A stretch of DNA of 64,000 nucleotides from Pacificibacter maritimus (GCF_003814915.1 NZ_RKQK01000001.1:1318031-1382030); one strand, 5' to 3'; positions 26,725-35,868 are shown, numbered from the stretch's first letter. The notes: a model not told the origin generated them from the sequence alone. Numbers and translations: made by a program.

Positions 26725-27660
26725 CTATTGCGCGGCCCGCCAAATTGTCTCCTCTGAGACCTCCTTCACGAGCTCACGTAGTAACTGGGTCACGGCAACG
26801 ACTGCGGGCGCAGTCTCGCGGATAGGAGATTGCACAAGAACCAAGCGCCTCTCAAGTGCGGGCGAAATAATTTGCCGTACCATAAGCTGATCTTTCAGAT
26901 CATCATCCATCACGGCTGCGCGTCCGATAATGGTATCCCCCAGACCTGCGACCACAGCCGATTTTAAGATCCACCCCCCCGCAAGTTCATACCGAATGTT
27001 CATCTTGAAATCTTGCTGCTGAGCGGCCCAGTCAACGATCTTACGCAATACGTGGTTGCGCGATGGTAAAATTAAGGGACGCATGAGCGCGTCGTGTAGT
27101 GTGATATCTCCAGTTTCGGCGCCGGCGGTTTTTTTAGACAATAAAACCAGACGTTCTGTGGCTAGAAATTTTGCCGAACTTTCAGCCGCTTCAGACAGGT
27201 TGATTGCCAAATCCAATTCTTGGCGCTGCATCCCCTCATTCAATGATTGGCTTGTACCTTCGGCGATGAACAGGCGAATATTGGGGTATTGTTTCGAGCA
27301 ACGCTGAAACAGCGGCACTGCCAAGCGCAACGCGACCGTATTAAGCAACCCAAGCGCGACAGAGCCTGCGGGCGTGTCAACGCCATGCCGAGCGGCCGTT
27401 TCTGCATCTTCAACGCTGCGCAGGATTGAGGATGCATGTGCAACAAGGATTTTTCCGACATCGGTGGTGATCATACCGCGCGGGGTGCGGTGAAATAGCT
27501 CGGTTTTAAAATACTCCTCTAGTGCAGAGATGTGATGACTTAACGCGGGTTGCGCTATGCCAATAGCCTCGGCGGCGCGCGTTAAAGAACCATGCTGATC
27601 AATGGCTTGGATATATTTCAGTCTGCGAAGATCAAGTGCGATATCGCGTCCTCCACACAT
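26725..27660 (-). CDS. LysR-family transcriptional regulator
   Basis: A 311-residue LysR protein. The helix-turn-helix lies at about 10-70 (LRRLKYIQAID, SLTRAAEAIGIAQPALSHHI, LEEYFKTELFHRTPRG), followed by an effector-binding domain. It is divergent from the tctCBA-aldolase genes and probably controls them. The 295-base stretch to its right end (26430-26724) shows no gene I can support. Confidence 0.9.
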   Translation of the reverse strand: MCGGRDIALDLRRLKYIQAIDQHGSLTRAAEAIGIAQPALSHHISALEEYFKTELFHRTPRGMITTDVGKILVAHASSILRSVEDAETAARHGVDTPAGSVALGLLNTVALRLAVPLFQRCSKQYPNIRLFIAEGTSQSLNEGMQRQELDLAINLSEAAESSAKFLATERLVLLSKKTAGAETGDITLHDALMRPLILPSRNHVLRKIVDWAAQQQDFKMNIRYELAGGWILKSAVVAGLGDTIIGRAAVMDDDLKDQLMVRQIISPALERRLVLVQSPIRETAPAVVAVTQLLRELVKEVSEETIWRAAQ

Positions 27661-27669
27661 TTTGGTATA

Positions 27670-27686
27670 AAGAAAACTTATTTCTT
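27670..27686. promoter_or_regulatory. Putative LysR/tct operator
   Basis: The inverted repeat aagaaa-actta-tttctt lies 10 bases upstream of the LysR start and about 95 bases before tctC. It sits in a very AT-rich divergent spacer, as expected for a LysR activation site. Confidence 0.4.
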
Positions 27687-27781
27687 AGATATATAATATG
27701 TATTTGCCTTATTCCATGCAAGCCCAATACGTTAAGCGTCAACGGCGAATAACAACCGTTTCAGATTTGGGAGGATCAACC

Positions 27782-28744
27782 ATGAAAAATGTAAAAGCGA
27801 TTTTGGGTCTAAGTGCAGGCATCGCGATTTTGGCGGGGGGGGCATTTGCGCAAGCTGAAATGTCTTGTGAAACAGCGCGTCTTGTTGTGCCATATGGCGC
27901 GGGGGGCGGCTCAGATTTGCAGGCGCGCATCATCGCCGAGAGCTACAACAAACTGGGGTATAAACCACAGCTGCAAGTGATCAATATTACGGGGCAAGGT
28001 GGTAGCAAAGGTGCGTCCGAGGTGCAAAAAGCTGATGCGGATGGTTGCACGATGTTGTTCCAACACGAGGCAATTCTCGCCAGCTATTTGACTGGCCGTG
28101 TTGATTTTTCGTGGGATGACTTCGCGCCGGCCGCAATGATAAATGTTGAGCCTGCAATTTTTGCGGCTTCACCTAATGCGCCTTTCAAGGATTTCGCGGG
28201 CATGGTCAGCTATGCAAAAGAGCATGAAGGCGAGGTGCTTGCTGCGGCGAGTATCGCATCCAATACGCATTTTATCCTATTGCAATTGCAAGATGATCTG
28301 GGGATCAACTTCAACATCATCGGATATGAGGGCGGGCGCGAACGGGTCACGGCTCTGCTGTCTGACACAGTGCATGTCGGTCAGGTTGGCGAGTCGGATG
28401 CGCGCCAGTATTTCCCCGATCAATTGACGGCTTTGGCAATCTTCTCAAAAGAGCGTTCAAAGACCTTGCCTGATGTTCCAACAGCGGTAGAGCAAGATTT
28501 CGACATCGAAATCAATGTGACGCGGGGCATTATGATGCCAAAAGGTACGCCTGATGACATCCTTGCAGCCTATAGCGAGCGGTTTGAACAGGTCGTTCAA
28601 GATCCTGCCGTTGTTGAAGCGATGACGAAAATGGGCGCATCTGTCCGCTACATGGGCAGTGAAGACTATTCCAGCTGGTGGGCTGAGCAAGGCGATCGTT
28701 GGGAAACTGTCGCAAAAGAGATCGGTATCTATCGCGCCAAATAA
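27782..28744 (+). CDS. tctC: Tripartite tricarboxylate transporter substrate-binding protein (TctC/Bug family)
   Basis: A 320-residue periplasmic protein with a signal peptide (cleavage after AGGAFA near 23). Bug-family marks are RLVVPYGAGGGSDLQAR, INITGQGGSKGASEVQ and the C-terminal YSSWWAEQ region. It binds a carboxylated metabolite for the TctAB membrane proteins. The start ATG follows GGGAGGATCAACC; the longer reading from 27698 is not family sequence. Confidence 0.92.
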   Translation: MKNVKAILGLSAGIAILAGGAFAQAEMSCETARLVVPYGAGGGSDLQARIIAESYNKLGYKPQLQVINITGQGGSKGASEVQKADADGCTMLFQHEAILASYLTGRVDFSWDDFAPAAMINVEPAIFAASPNAPFKDFAGMVSYAKEHEGEVLAAASIASNTHFILLQLQDDLGINFNIIGYEGGRERVTALLSDTVHVGQVGESDARQYFPDQLTALAIFSKERSKTLPDVPTAVEQDFDIEINVTRGIMMPKGTPDDILAAYSERFEQVVQDPAVVEAMTKMGASVRYMGSEDYSSWWAEQGDRWETVAKEIGIYRAK

Positions 28745-28755
28745 GGCACTTTCTC

Positions 28756-28777
28756 GGCGGCTCGCATGCGAGCCGCC
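28756..28777 (+). repeat. Perfect intercistronic palindrome between tctC and tctB
   Basis: A perfect 22-base palindrome (ggcggctcgca and its complement) lies 11 bases after the tctC stop and is followed by ctttattt. It may attenuate transcription so that the binding protein is made in excess over the membrane subunits. Confidence 0.7.
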
Positions 28778-28803
28778 CTTTATTTGATCTCGGAGTGAAT
28801 ACC

Positions 28804-29286
28804 ATGAGCAATCGCGGCACCGCTGTTTTGCTGGCAGCCTTTTTGTTGGGGCTATCTGCCTTACTTTTTCTTCAGACATTTCAGGTGCGAAACTTTCCCG
28901 GCACCCGCTTTGGTGCGGAAATTTGGCCTCGCGCCATTCTCATCTCAATGGGGCTTTTGTCGGTGATTTTACTGCTTCAAAGTCTGCGAAAATCTACTGT
29001 GCCTCTTACTCAGGAAGCCCTGAAAGCCGTCTTTGAGCGCGAAGGCATCGCATGGTCGGTCTTTGCCTGCTTTTTTGCGTTTCTCTGGCTGCTTCCGCGG
29101 CTCGGAGCCTATCCTGCCGGGGCATTATTCGTTTTTGCGACACTGACAATTCTCGGCCCCAAAACCCTGCGATCTTCGCTGCTGCATCTTGGTGTCGCAG
29201 TGGGATCATCAGTCGTGTTGTGGGTGCTATTTTCGCAAGTCCTCAAAGTCATCGCGCCTTCTGGGCGCTGGTGGGCATTGCTATAA
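28804..29286 (+). CDS. tctB: Tripartite tricarboxylate transporter small membrane protein (TctB)
   Basis: A 160-residue protein with four hydrophobic segments and the TctB pattern of a short first helix (AVLLAAFLLGLSALLFL) followed by FGAEIWPRAIL. It pairs with TctA, whose gene starts 13 bases downstream. TctB is poorly conserved, and the call rests partly on position. Confidence 0.85.
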   Translation: MSNRGTAVLLAAFLLGLSALLFLQTFQVRNFPGTRFGAEIWPRAILISMGLLSVILLLQSLRKSTVPLTQEALKAVFEREGIAWSVFACFFAFLWLLPRLGAYPAGALFVFATLTILGPKTLRSSLLHLGVAVGSSVVLWVLFSQVLKVIAPSGRWWALL

Positions 29287-29299
29287 GAAAGGCTAAACG

Positions 29300-30967
29300 A
29301 TGACTTTATTCGATGGCTTCCTATTGGCGCTGAGCCAAATGACCGAACCCTACAATCTTCTTTTACTTGGCGCGGGTGTTCTTGCAGGCCTGCTCGTTGG
29401 TGCAATTCCCGGATTTTCGATCACAATGGCTGTCGTGATTGTGCTGCCATTCACATATGGCATGGAAACGACACCGGGCCTTGCAATCATGTTGGGCGTT
29501 ATGGTGGGCGGAATTTCCGGCGGCCTCGTGTCCGCCATGTTACTGGGCATTCCTGGCACCCCTGCCTCGGTGGCGACAACCTTTGATGGTTTGCCCATGG
29601 TGCGCAAAGGCGAGCAAGGCTATGCACTTGGCCTTGGCCTTTGGGCATCCTGCATCGGCGGGTTTGTGAGTGGCGCCGTCCTCTTCGTGCTGGCCCCTCC
29701 CTTGGGGCAGATCGGTTTGGAAATCGGGCCGTGGGGGTATTTTTGCCTTATTCTCTTTGCTTTAACGATCACAGCAAGTCTTTCAGACGGGAATATGATC
29801 AAAGGTTTGATTGCTGCCTGCATCGGCCTTTTGGCAACGGCTGTGGGTGAAGATCAGGTCAATGGCATCACGCGACTGACCTTTGGCAATGGCGATCTGG
29901 ATGGCGGTTTTGCCTATCTTCCTATCTTGATCGGCGTTTTCGCATTCTCGCAATTGCTTTCTGATATGCCGACGCGTGCTGCGGCACGGCGCACCCTGAG
30001 CGCCGACGCTGCTACCAATGTCCGTATTCCGCACCTGCGGGTTCTCAAACAAATTGTAAAGCACTGGCTTTTGACATTGCGATCCATCGCAATAGGCGTG
30101 TTCGTTGGTGTTTTGCCTGCTGCAGGTGCGTCGATTTCTAATCTGATCTCTTACGATCAAGCGCGCAAAAATTCAAAAAACCCTGAAGCCTTTGGCACTG
30201 GCACCGAAGAAGGCATCATCGCACCAGAAAGCACAAACAACGCAACAATGGGGGGCGCTTTAATGGTACTCGTCGCCCTAGGAATCCCAGGGGACGCGGC
30301 GGCGGCGGCGGTGCTTGCAGCACTTCTTGTCCATGACGTAGCCCCTAGCCCGACCTTTATGACCGAGCGCCCAGACGTGGTTTACGTCATTTTACTCGCT
30401 TTTGTTATCGGGCATATTTTCGTGCTTTTACTGCAATCTGCCGCGCTAAAAATATTCATTCGGATCGTAGGCATTCCGATCTACATCCTTGCAGGTGTGA
30501 TTTTGCTCTACACTGGCATGGGCGTTTTTGCGATCAACAACACCACCTTTGACATCTGGACAATGTTCTTATTCGGCATGGTCGGATACCTGATGATGCG
30601 CTTTAACTTCCCGCTCGCGCCATTGATCCTTGGGACTGTGCTAGGCCCAATTGGCGAAGTGAACTTGATGCGCGCGATGCAAATCTCACCCGATTTGATG
30701 AACTTCATCACCCGTCCTTGGGCTTTGCTTTTTCTCACAATGGCAATTCTATCCTTGCTGTTCCCTTTTGCGAAAGCGCGGTCCAAATCCGGCTACTGGA
30801 AATACTTCGGCGCAGTGTCATTCCTGCTCATAGCCATTCCAATGTTCATGATGCAAGGCAGCCTGCGCCCCATTGTCGGCGCAGCGCTCATCGTCGCCGC
30901 AGTCTGGACAGCTTATCGTAAATTTTCAAACACATCCCACACTCATGAGGATCTTCGACATGGTTAA
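29300..30967 (+). CDS. tctA: Tripartite tricarboxylate transporter large membrane protein (TctA)
   Basis: A 555-residue membrane protein. TctA marks are GVLAGLLVGAIPGFSITMA, GGISGGLVSAMLLGIPGTPASVATTFDG and the second-half counterpart PAAGASISNLISYDQARKNSKNPEAFGTG followed by GIIAPESTNNATMGGAL. It moves the substrate across the inner membrane. Its 3' end overlaps the aldolase gene by 8 bases, which couples transport to substrate cleavage. Confidence 0.95.
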   Translation: MTLFDGFLLALSQMTEPYNLLLLGAGVLAGLLVGAIPGFSITMAVVIVLPFTYGMETTPGLAIMLGVMVGGISGGLVSAMLLGIPGTPASVATTFDGLPMVRKGEQGYALGLGLWASCIGGFVSGAVLFVLAPPLGQIGLEIGPWGYFCLILFALTITASLSDGNMIKGLIAACIGLLATAVGEDQVNGITRLTFGNGDLDGGFAYLPILIGVFAFSQLLSDMPTRAAARRTLSADAATNVRIPHLRVLKQIVKHWLLTLRSIAIGVFVGVLPAAGASISNLISYDQARKNSKNPEAFGTGTEEGIIAPESTNNATMGGALMVLVALGIPGDAAAAAVLAALLVHDVAPSPTFMTERPDVVYVILLAFVIGHIFVLLLQSAALKIFIRIVGIPIYILAGVILLYTGMGVFAINNTTFDIWTMFLFGMVGYLMMRFNFPLAPLILGTVLGPIGEVNLMRAMQISPDLMNFITRPWALLFLTMAILSLLFPFAKARSKSGYWKYFGAVSFLLIAIPMFMMQGSLRPIVGAALIVAAVWTAYRKFSNTSHTHEDLRHG

Positions 30968-31631
30968 CATTATTACTGAAATCACCCGCCCAACGGCAGC
31001 ACAGGTTGCTTTGGCGCAATCCGTCACCCCAGCGACAATTCACGAAGCTCAAGGACGCACAGGCGCAGTTGACCCCGCGATCCAGCCTATCAAGCCGGGC
31101 CTCTCAGTTTGCGGCCCCGCTGTGACCGTGAGCTGCACGCCCGGAGACAACATGATGCTGATCGCCGCGATCAATGTTGCAAAGCCCGGAGACGTTCTGG
31201 TCGTTTCCGCTGGCGGAAATCGCCTCCAAGGCGGTTTTGGTGAGGTTCTGTCGACAGCCTGCGCCTCGCGGGGAATTGCGGGTTTGGTTATTGATGCCTG
31301 CGTACGCGATGGTGCGGCCATTCGCGCTATGGGATGGCCCGTTTTTTCCACTGGGCTCGCCATGCAAGGCACAGTGAAAGAAACACTAGGCTCGGTAAAT
31401 AAGCCAATTATTGTTGGTGGCATTCTAATCAACCCCGGCGACATCGTGTCTGGCGACGATGATGGCGTTGTCTGCCTCAAACGTGAAGACATTGATCGCA
31501 TTGGCGCTATATCTGTCGAGAAAGAACAAAAAGAAGCTGAAATGATGGATGCGTTGCGCGCAGGTGCCGATATCCTTGAACTAAGCGGTATGGGTCAGCG
31601 CTTGAAAGATAAAGGCTGCATCTCTGTTTAA
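30960..31631 (+). CDS. RraA-fold aldolase: 4-hydroxy-4-methyl-2-oxoglutarate / 4-carboxy-4-hydroxy-2-oxoadipate aldolase-like
   Basis: A 223-residue RraA-like protein with the aldolase signatures TIHEAQGRTGAVDP, SCTPGDNMM, IDACVRDGAAIRAMGWPVF and NPGDIVSGDDDGVV. Enzymes with these motifs cleave 4-hydroxy-4-methyl-2-oxoglutarate or 4-carboxy-4-hydroxy-2-oxoadipate to pyruvate plus pyruvate or oxaloacetate, the last step of protocatechuate 4,5-cleavage and gallate pathways. Coupling to a tricarboxylate-type transporter gene suggests the substrate is imported directly. The ATG at 30960 overlaps tctA; longer readings are unlikely. A non-catalytic RNase E regulator role is unlikely given the motifs. 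Confidence 0.82.
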   Translation: MVNIITEITRPTAAQVALAQSVTPATIHEAQGRTGAVDPAIQPIKPGLSVCGPAVTVSCTPGDNMMLIAAINVAKPGDVLVVSAGGNRLQGGFGEVLSTACASRGIAGLVIDACVRDGAAIRAMGWPVFSTGLAMQGTVKETLGSVNKPIIVGGILINPGDIVSGDDDGVVCLKREDIDRIGAISVEKEQKEAEMMDALRAGADILELSGMGQRLKDKGCISV

Positions 31632-32586
31632 TCCCAGTCAGGCTTTTGCGCCCGTGAGCAATTGATTTCTGATGAGACCCTAAAAGACGGCCTGCGGACT
31701 TTGCCAAGAAGAATAAGTTTGCAGGCCACTTAGCAAAATCTGAACAGTGGACAGTATAGAGGCGGATCACTCCAGCAATTGATCTTGCATGCTAGAAAAC
31801 CGGTTGGGAGGCAGTTTTCGAGCTCAATCAAACTAGTCTACACGCCACGTCACAGTCAGTAGATATTGCGTTGCGGGATCGTGGTGTCCCCATGATCTTG
31901 ATCGAAGCCAAGCGTGCGGGCACAAAGCCCCAAGAAAACACAGGCCGCTTCTCGCAAGAGCTATGCCGTGGAGCAGATCGAAAATAGTGAGGCTCTGGTA
32001 GAATTTTTGCGAAAAACAGCCGGCTGACAGAGCATTCTTGGATAGTTTCTCTATGTTACTGAGTTCAGGAAGGCGGGCACAGGCGGAAATCTGACATTCG
32101 CTGCGTCTGCACGCATCTTGCTGCAGATCGAAGAAAGCGGTCATTCAAGACCGCGAAAGCCTAACCAACCATGCTGCGCCAGCCGTCATGGTCAGCTATG
32201 CGCAGTTGCGCCAAAGCCGCCATTCGGCAAAGATGCAGCGCAGGTCAGCAAAGAGCCCATTTTACCGATTTTCTGCAACGCAGCCAAAGTCTGCTTTCAG
32301 GAAACAGGAAAATATAAGCCTGAATTCACGGTTCATAACCGACCTTCAGCAACTTTCCATATGCTGCGATACAGCTTACCAAAATCGGACCTTCATGCCT
32401 CTCGGTGCGGTCGGTCCGACTGAGCCTCGCTTTGAATTCAACTTAGCTTCACGCGCACTGAAAATAGAACCACTTCGGTTTGCCGAAACACGGGAACAGG
32501 GCATCCTAAGGCTGGGTATTCATGGCGCGCAACTTTGATCACTTGGGCAGGTCGTATCCCATGAGATCAAAGGCTTTATCGGCTAT
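31632..32586. other. Gene-poor stretch with decayed coding sequence
   Basis: About 950 bases without an intact gene between the aldolase and dipeptidase genes. Apart from the nuclease-like fragment listed at 31823-31988, short open frames on both strands (for example 31999-32250 and 32188-32538) show no family I recognise and have no ribosome sites. It looks like the remains of one or more deleted genes. Confidence 0.5.
31823..31988 (+). pseudogene. Fragment of a PD-(D/E)XK-type (HsdR-N-like) protein
   Basis: One frame reads SVDIALRDRGVPMILIEAKR before a stop at 31986-31988. The D-x(n)-I-E-A-K pattern is that of PD-(D/E)XK nuclease domains found at the N-terminus of type I restriction subunits and related proteins. 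There is no start and no continuation in the same frame. A possible continuation (EQIENSEALVEFL) lies in another frame. The call is tentative. Confidence 0.3.
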
Positions 32587-33573
32587 TTACCAAGTCTGAT
32601 CGAACAGACGCATCCAATTTCCGCCCAGAATTTTGACAATGCGCTCCTTACTCCAACCTCGGTTGTGCATTTCCTCAGTGAGGTTGCCGAATTCACGATT
32701 ATGGCGAATGCCTTCGGGTTTTGAAATCTTAGCAGACCCGAAATCGGCGAGCGTGCTTCCGGTTCCTTTGTCTTTGTTGGCCCAAAGCAACCAAGGGCCC
32801 GGACGCGCGCGGTTGTGGTTGAAATCGGTGCCGATGGCCACGTGATCTTCCCCAACAAGATCCAAGGTGTGTTCCATCGCATCAATCACATGCGCAACCG
32901 TGGCATCATTACCGGCAGCCAGTCCGGGCGCGAACAATGATGTTCCAATAACACCGCCTTTGGCCGCACAGGCCTGAAACACCTCGTCGGGTTTATTGCG
33001 TGGTACATCGTAAAGCGCGCTTGGCAGACAATGGGTGATTGCGACCGGTTTTTTCGAATATTCTATGGTATCCAATGACGTCTGAATACCAACGTGGCTC
33101 AGGTCGATCAAAATGCCGGCCTCATCCATTGCATCAACAGCTTCATGGCCGAAACGGGTCAACCCGCTGTCTCTCGTTTCCAGATACCCAGCGCCAAAGA
33201 AGTTCTGTGTATTGTAGGTCAACTGCATGATGTTCACACCGAGGTCCTTGAAAAGCGCGAAGTTATCAAGGCGATCTTCGATGGGGGATGTGTTTTGCCA
33301 GCCCATTATGATCCCGACCTTGCCCTCTGCTTTCGCACGTCGAATGTCGTCCGTTGTACGAATGAGCATGGCGATGTCGGCGTTTTCTGCCAGCTTCTCG
33401 CGCCACATTGTCACGTAATCCATACCACCACGAAAATTCTCCCAGAGCACGGAGGACGCGTTGATTGCGCTGACACCTCCTTGTTGCGCATCGAGGAGGA
33501 TTTCGCGGTTGAAATCGGAACTTTGCAAAGCATCGACAATGATGGAACTGGAGTGGAGATCTTGAGAGGTCAT
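32587..33573 (-). CDS. Peptidase M19 (membrane dipeptidase-like) family protein
   Basis: A 328-residue TIM-barrel protein of the renal dipeptidase family: VGIIMGWQNTSPIED, GVNIMQLTYNTQN, GILIDLSHVG, THCLPSALYDVPRNKP and IGTDFNHN. The usual N-terminal metal motif (H-x-D in DGHxD) is absent; the equivalent stretch reads VDALQSSDF. It belongs to a divergent subgroup whose substrate is not known. It follows the flavin monooxygenase gene on the minus strand, 23 bases apart, in a cluster divergent from a TRAP transporter. Confidence 0.85.
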   Translation of the reverse strand: MTSQDLHSSSIIVDALQSSDFNREILLDAQQGGVSAINASSVLWENFRGGMDYVTMWREKLAENADIAMLIRTTDDIRRAKAEGKVGIIMGWQNTSPIEDRLDNFALFKDLGVNIMQLTYNTQNFFGAGYLETRDSGLTRFGHEAVDAMDEAGILIDLSHVGIQTSLDTIEYSKKPVAITHCLPSALYDVPRNKPDEVFQACAAKGGVIGTSLFAPGLAAGNDATVAHVIDAMEHTLDLVGEDHVAIGTDFNHNRARPGPWLLWANKDKGTGSTLADFGSAKISKPEGIRHNREFGNLTEEMHNRGWSKERIVKILGGNWMRLFDQTW

Positions 33574-33596
33574 AAAGGAGCCTTTTGAAAGAGGGT

Positions 33597-35027
33597 CTAG
33601 TTGGCCGCAGCTAATTCAGAAGCGGGCCAGATATCAGGTTCGAAATCTGGGGTGTCATAGGTCGCAAAACGATCAAGATGGAACGCCGCGTCTTCAGCAA
33701 AGAATGACCGCACCAAACCGCTCGAAAGCCTCCGTGCGCCCTCCGTTGCAGATGGAATGCCCGATGTGACTTTACCCTGACTTGGCACAGCCGCGTAAGC
33801 AAAGCAGCACAGCCGCGCGAGGGCGGGGCATGTCCCTGCCGTGCGCTCCGCGAAGGTGAAGTCAGCGTTTAGATACGGGTGCGCGGCAAGAACTGGGTTC
33901 TTTGCAGCCTTGTCCGCCCCAACAACATCGGCCCAGGTGCGCCAGTGCCCAAAGAATTGAGAGAGTTCGGGGCGGCTCTGTTCTGAGATACCAAACCCTG
34001 TTGCAAAGATGGCGACATCGGCCTCGATAACGCCTTTCGGTGTTTCGACGGATAGACCGTTTGCACCATGTGACATTGCATTGATTGGTGCGCCAAGGTG
34101 CAGGTGGGCATTTTTATGCCGCGCGACGCGTGCAACGGAATGGGCAGGGGGCGGCACAGGGAACTTGTCGCCAAGGTCCATGATCTCCCATTTTTGGGCA
34201 TCCGTCAGCGCCATATAGCCCGCAGTCATGCCGCGTGACCCTGTGCCAGTGAATTTGTCGATGGCAGGAAGTGCTGGGCGGCGAATGAGGAGATCAAGCC
34301 GCGCGCATCCCGCTTCAAGGGCGGCAGCGGCATTGTCCATTGCAGAGGCCCCTGCCCCAACCACAATCACGCGTTTGCCTTTTAGGCTATCGACATCAAA
34401 AACATCGGCGGAATGGTACACGCTCCCCTGTGGCAATCCTTGGGCGACAGGTGGCAGTTTGGGGGCGCCTAATGCGTCCAAACCCGTCGCCAAAACCACG
34501 CGACGCGCCCAGATTTCGCCTGTGCTGGTCGAGAGGCGAAACAACGCGCCCTCGGGAACGATCTCTGTCACGTCGCAGTCGTTAATGATGTCTGGTTTGG
34601 TCATCTTGCGATACCATTTCAGGTAATCCATCCACATTGTGCGCGGAGCGAGGGTCATGTCGTCCCAAGCGGCGACACCCCATTGCGCTTCGAACCAAGC
34701 CCTAAATGTTAACGCAGGTATGCCCAAAGCCGGCCCTGCGGCTTCTTTAATAGTCCGCAGCGTTTCCATGCGCGCAAAAGTAATCCAAGGGCCTTCTTGG
34801 CCGGCAGGGGCGCGATCCAAGAGGCGAACATTGCTAATGCCGTCCATCCCTAGGGCCGCATTCGCCACCAAACCGCAAAGCCCTGCGCCGATAATTGCCA
34901 CATCCAGTACGGGGTCTCCGCTTGGGCCCTTGGTGACGGGCATCCAAGGCTTCGGTGGTAGGTTTAGAAGGGTGCGCTGGCGGGTGAAGTCGGCCTCCAA
35001 CTCTGTCAGGTTCGTCGCGTCTGTCAT
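33597..35027 (-). CDS. FAD/NADPH-dependent monooxygenase (FMO-like)
   Basis: A 476-residue flavoprotein with an FAD Rossmann motif near residue 47 (AIIGAGLCGLVANA), an NADPH motif (VVVGAGASAMDNAAAAL) and the late ATGFG segment (FATGFGIS). This is the layout of flavin-containing/Baeyer-Villiger-like monooxygenases and YUCCA-type proteins. It may oxygenate the compound imported by the adjacent TRAP system. The start overlaps the LysR gene stop by 4 bases (ATGA). The longer reading from 35099 lies inside the LysR gene and is rejected. Confidence 0.85.
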   Translation of the reverse strand: MTDATNLTELEADFTRQRTLLNLPPKPWMPVTKGPSGDPVLDVAIIGAGLCGLVANAALGMDGISNVRLLDRAPAGQEGPWITFARMETLRTIKEAAGPALGIPALTFRAWFEAQWGVAAWDDMTLAPRTMWMDYLKWYRKMTKPDIINDCDVTEIVPEGALFRLSTSTGEIWARRVVLATGLDALGAPKLPPVAQGLPQGSVYHSADVFDVDSLKGKRVIVVGAGASAMDNAAAALEAGCARLDLLIRRPALPAIDKFTGTGSRGMTAGYMALTDAQKWEIMDLGDKFPVPPPAHSVARVARHKNAHLHLGAPINAMSHGANGLSVETPKGVIEADVAIFATGFGISEQSRPELSQFFGHWRTWADVVGADKAAKNPVLAAHPYLNADFTFAERTAGTCPALARLCCFAYAAVPSQGKVTSGIPSATEGARRLSSGLVRSFFAEDAAFHLDRFATYDTPDFEPDIWPASELAAAN

Positions 35028-35800
35028 GGTGCAGTCCCCAGTAAGGTTTTTTGACTTTGTGGAAAGGATGTCACGCCCTCGGCCATTTTCACGGCGCAAT
35101 CGCGCACAGTTGCCAAGCAGGCTTTGTAAAAGGCATCAACGAAGGCGCTGGAATGTTGTGCCAATGTATGGCGTATGCGAAACGCACTCCTCACTGTTAT
35201 GAAGCGTTGGTTTGCGAAGACCGACAGCGGCAGAGCTACGCGTGATTGCGCCAGTGGTGATACGTCTGACACCACACCTACAAGACGGGATTCACGGACG
35301 ACACGGCGCACCATGCCCGCGTGATCAATTGGACTGGCAGCTATACCAAAGTCCGCAGTTCGGCTGCGCAGAGCCCCGATAACGTGCTCAGCATTCATGG
35401 TTTGGACATTGATCTGCTGTGGAAGCTGTTCACCTAACGCTGTCAATGTCGCACCAGTCAAGCCTGCGGCCATAGCGGGTGTCGCGGCGATGTCGATAGA
35501 CGCAACTTTTTTCGTGCGAATTGTTTCGGCGCGCTGCCCGATTTGGCGCAGGCCAGCAACACCACGTTCAACTTTATCATGAAACCGCATGCCGCGATCT
35601 GTAGGGGAAATGCGAGGGCCGTTGCGATGGAACAACTGAAAACCGACAGACAGCTCCAATTCTTTGATCATGCGAGTCACCGCAGGCTGCCCAATGCCTA
35701 AATAAACAGCGGCTCCCGTCATGGACCCGCAAGACATGGCCGCCAGAAAGGCTTCCAACACCTTGAGGTCAAACTTTTTATTGTTTTCTATTGACATCAT
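35024..35800 (-). CDS. LysR-family regulator, short C-terminus
   Basis: A 258-residue LysR protein: N-terminal helix-turn-helix at about 10-70 (LKVLEAFLAAMSCGSMTGAAVYLGIGQPAVTRMI) and most of the effector domain. LysR proteins are usually near 300 residues; here the last part of the second effector subdomain is missing and the reading ends by overlapping the monooxygenase start. It may be truncated or a naturally short version. It is divergent from TRAP genes with a palindrome between them. Confidence 0.82.
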   Translation of the reverse strand: MMSIENNKKFDLKVLEAFLAAMSCGSMTGAAVYLGIGQPAVTRMIKELELSVGFQLFHRNGPRISPTDRGMRFHDKVERGVAGLRQIGQRAETIRTKKVASIDIAATPAMAAGLTGATLTALGEQLPQQINVQTMNAEHVIGALRSRTADFGIAASPIDHAGMVRRVVRESRLVGVVSDVSPLAQSRVALPLSVFANQRFITVRSAFRIRHTLAQHSSAFVDAFYKACLATVRDCAVKMAEGVTSFPQSQKTLLGTAP

Positions 35801-35809
35801 AGGCTCATC

Positions 35810-35830
35810 ATTATGCTATGTTTGCATAAT
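35810..35830. promoter_or_regulatory. Putative LysR operator (attatgc-N7-gcataat)
   Basis: A perfect 7-bp inverted repeat with a 7-base spacer lies in the 68-base gap between the LysR gene and the third TRAP operon. It fits the T-N11-A type of LysR site and could serve both divergent promoters. Confidence 0.55.
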
Positions 35831-35868
35831 TGCAAGTCCATAAAGTAAAAAACCAACGGGAGTCTCTA

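Noticed and set aside
32118-32538. Overlapping frames of about 100 codons after the aldolase gene
   Set aside because: Low-complexity translations without start signals or motifs; more likely decayed sequence.
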